In this document: piece by piece, positions 4,523-5,561 of the stretch | Layout: each line of letters starts with the position of its first letter | Position numbering within the stretch: the first letter of the stretch is position 1 | Source: Chloroflexi bacterium RBG_13_51_18 | GTDB taxonomy: Bacteria; Chloroflexota; Dehalococcoidia; Dehalococcoidales; RBG-16-60-22 | DNA length: 5,561 nt | Assembly (NCBI GenBank): GCA_001796495.1 | Contig: MGMR01000089.1 | Location: 1 to 5,561 of the forward strand | Reading direction: 5' to 3' | Position numbers and translations under genes: made by a program | Notes under the pieces: model-generated | Seen by the model: the letters and a program-made list of their open reading frames with translations, nothing else | Database searches by the model: none | Told to the model about the DNA's origin: nothing

Positions 4523-4554
4523 ATTATTTTTTCTCCTGTTCTTCTATCATTTCT

Positions 4555-4584
4555 AAGTTACCAGAACCTGTACCGTCACGTCAA
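4555..4584 (-). promoter_or_regulatory. Possible promoter of the dehydrogenase gene
   Basis: On the minus strand TTGACG (4579-4584, 5 of 6 consensus) is followed after 18 bp by TAACTT (4555-4560, only 3 of 6). The start of transcription would be about 25-30 nt before the ATG. The -35 is good and the -10 poor. Confidence 0.3.
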
Positions 4585-4608
4585 AATTATCTTGAAGGAG
4601 GGAGCAGG

Positions 4609-4689
4609 GTGGGGAAGAGCATATATCTAAACGGTTTTTGTTGCGTCAGGCGTTTATTAACTGTACAATCCTATTGGACCTATAAATAA
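4609..4689 (+). CDS. Possible 26-residue leader ORF upstream of cinA
   Basis: GTG at 4609 is preceded by AGGAGG (4596-4601) with a 7-nt spacer, the best ribosome binding site in this part of the window. The ORF codes VGKSIYLNGFCCVRRLLTVQ and then SYWTYK, ending at TAA 4687-4689, only 3 nt before the ATG of cinA and in the same frame. The peptide is basic with several aromatic residues and two adjacent Cys; I do not recognise it. cinA has no ribosome binding site of its own, so ribosomes finishing here could restart on cinA. The competing view is that cinA is transcribed from a promoter inside this ORF (4641-4669), making the ORF accidental. CinA homologues do not carry an extension of this kind, so an inactivated longer start of cinA is unlikely. 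Confidence 0.35.
   Translation: MGKSIYLNGFCCVRRLLTVQSYWTYK
4641..4669 (+). promoter_or_regulatory. Possible promoter directly upstream of cinA
   Basis: TTGCGT (4641-4646) and TACAAT (4664-4669) are spaced by exactly 17 bp; the -10 matches at 5 of 6 positions and the -35 at 3 of 6. Transcription would start near 4676, giving a leader under 20 nt with no Shine-Dalgarno site. Confidence 0.35.
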
Positions 4690-4692
4690 GTT

Positions 4693-5561
4693 ATGAAAGC
4701 GGAAATTATTGCCACCGGCACCGAACTCCTCCTTGGCGAGGTAGCTGATACCAACACCTCCTTCCTGGCGCAGCAGCTGGCTTCGCTGGGTATCGACCTT
4801 TATTTTACGTCGTCCGTCGGCGACAACTATGAAAGGTTGTTAGGCGCTTTTAAGTCCGCGTGGCAGCGCTCCGACATTATTCTGACGACCGGCGGACTCG
4901 GCCCCACGCAGGGCGATCTTACCCGCGAGGCTATCGCCGGGCTTTTCGACGAAAAAATGGAGGTCGACCCTGCTCTGAAATCGAATATGGCAAAATTCTT
5001 CGCCGAGCGGGGTATCGAGATGACATCCAACAATCTCAAGCAGGCAATGCTGATTCCTTCCGCCCGGGCTATTCCCAATCCCCGCGGCACCGCCCCCGGC
5101 TGGTGGGCGGAAAAAGACGGCCGTATCATTATTGCCATGCCCGGACCCCCCGCTGAAATGCAGCCCATGTGGCAGAGTGAGGTAGCTCCGGCGCTGCAAA
5201 AACGTGCCGGCGCCATTATTCTTTCCCGTACCTTAAAGACCTTCGGCCTGCCGGAATCCACCGTAGATGAGTTACTGGCAGCCCTTCTTAAGTCTCCCAA
5301 CCCCACCCTGGCCTCCTATGCCAAGCAGGACGGCATTCACCTGCGCATTACCGCCAAGGCCGATACTCTGGAAGAAGCCCGGGCGATGATTTCCCGCCAC
5401 GAGAATTCTGTCAGGGACATCGTGGGCGACTATATCTGGGGGGCGGACGACGATGTGCTGGAAACTATGGTCGGGGAAATGCTTATCGCCAAAAAGCTGT
5501 CCCTGGCTGTCGCGGAGTCTTTTACCGGCGGTTTATTGATACAGCTTCTGTCCCGCGCTCC
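4693..5561 (+). CDS. cinA: CinA family protein (nicotinamide-nucleotide processing), C-terminus beyond the window
   Basis: The frame is open from ATG 4693 to the right edge (289 full codons; complete CinA proteins are about 400-430). MKAEIIATGTELLLGEVADTN is the canonical CinA N-terminus and fixes the start. Residues 1-170 are the MoaB/MogA-like COG1058 domain with TTGGLGPTQGDLTREA (65-80) and the IIIAMPGPPAEMQPMW motif (145-160); relatives have ADP-ribose pyrophosphatase activity. Residues 175-250 are the linker domain. From about 255 the PncC-type NMN deamidase domain begins (LAVAESFTGGLL, 271-282), which releases ammonia from NMN in pyridine nucleotide recycling. Two departures from the usual pattern are visible: GPTxDD is GPTQGD (Gly74), and AESCTGG is AESFTGG (Phe277); the neighbouring Ser276, thought to be catalytic, is kept. 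The gene was named for induction during competence, but no competence gene is nearby. No ribosome binding site precedes the ATG. Confidence 0.93.
   Translation, partial: MKAEIIATGTELLLGEVADTNTSFLAQQLASLGIDLYFTSSVGDNYERLLGAFKSAWQRSDIILTTGGLGPTQGDLTREAIAGLFDEKMEVDPALKSNMAKFFAERGIEMTSNNLKQAMLIPSARAIPNPRGTAPGWWAEKDGRIIIAMPGPPAEMQPMWQSEVAPALQKRAGAIILSRTLKTFGLPESTVDELLAALLKSPNPTLASYAKQDGIHLRITAKADTLEEARAMISRHENSVRDIVGDYIWGADDDVLETMVGEMLIAKKLSLAVAESFTGGLLIQLLSRA

Noticed and set aside
3939..4556. 205-codon plus-strand frame opposite the dehydrogenase
   Set aside because: It is antisense to a gene with a complete catalytic triad and Rossmann motif. Its sequence is low in recognisable domains, and its length is explained by the GC-rich codons of the other strand.
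4827..5306. Minus-strand frames of 159 and 119 codons opposite cinA
   Set aside because: They are shadows of the well-conserved CinA N-terminal domain and show no recognisable domain or ribosome site.
1..5561. CRISPR array, tRNA, rRNA, insertion sequence or integrase
   Set aside because: No regularly spaced repeat-spacer pattern, no cloverleaf, no rRNA signature, no transposase or recombinase motif seen. The excisionase-like HTH domain alone is not evidence of a mobile element.

Overview
This is a bacterial window whose intergenic DNA is AT-rich and whose metabolic genes are visibly more GC-rich. Every confident gene except the last is on the minus strand. The style of the proteins (a short type IV-like prepilin, stand-alone MerR/excisionase-type HTH proteins, a GyaR-like D-2-hydroxyacid dehydrogenase, a two-domain CinA) reminds me of Chloroflexota, perhaps Dehalococcoidia. 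This is an impression from protein style only; no rRNA or marker gene is present to prove it.

Layout, right to left on the minus strand. A D-2-hydroxyacid dehydrogenase (3506-4522) is followed by a 156-nt gap full of dyad symmetries, then by a lone receiver-fold protein that has lost its phosphorylation residues (2963-3349), and then by a glyoxalase-II-like metallo-beta-lactamase-fold hydrolase (2161-2817). Next comes a regulatory/surface block. It holds two paralogous 70-residue HTH proteins (1636-1848 and 1139-1351), a type IV pilin-like prepilin (604-963) and the N-terminal part of a PAS-domain signalling protein that runs off the left edge (495 to 1). On the plus strand, divergent from the dehydrogenase, is cinA (4693 to the right edge, truncated). 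It is preceded by a possible 26-codon leader ORF with a much better Shine-Dalgarno site than cinA itself.

The most interesting material is non-coding. Upstream of the first HTH gene, four copies of TCACA sit at offsets of 11, 21 and 11 bp, so they all face the same side of the helix. Upstream of the second HTH gene, the related words AATCACA, CGATGTTA and GGATTGTTGG alternate in a mosaic of about 100 bp. A 13-bp word (ATAAATCACAAGA) is shared exactly between the two upstream regions. The simplest reading is a small self-regulating HTH pair whose binding word resembles TCACA, sitting just upstream of a pilin and a sensor. HTH domains of this type are elsewhere found fused to receiver domains. 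Here the HTH proteins and an orphan pseudo-receiver are separate but within 2.3 kb of each other, which may indicate a split regulator. These functional links are inference. The gene identities of the PAS protein, prepilin, hydrolase, dehydrogenase and CinA are well supported by motifs.
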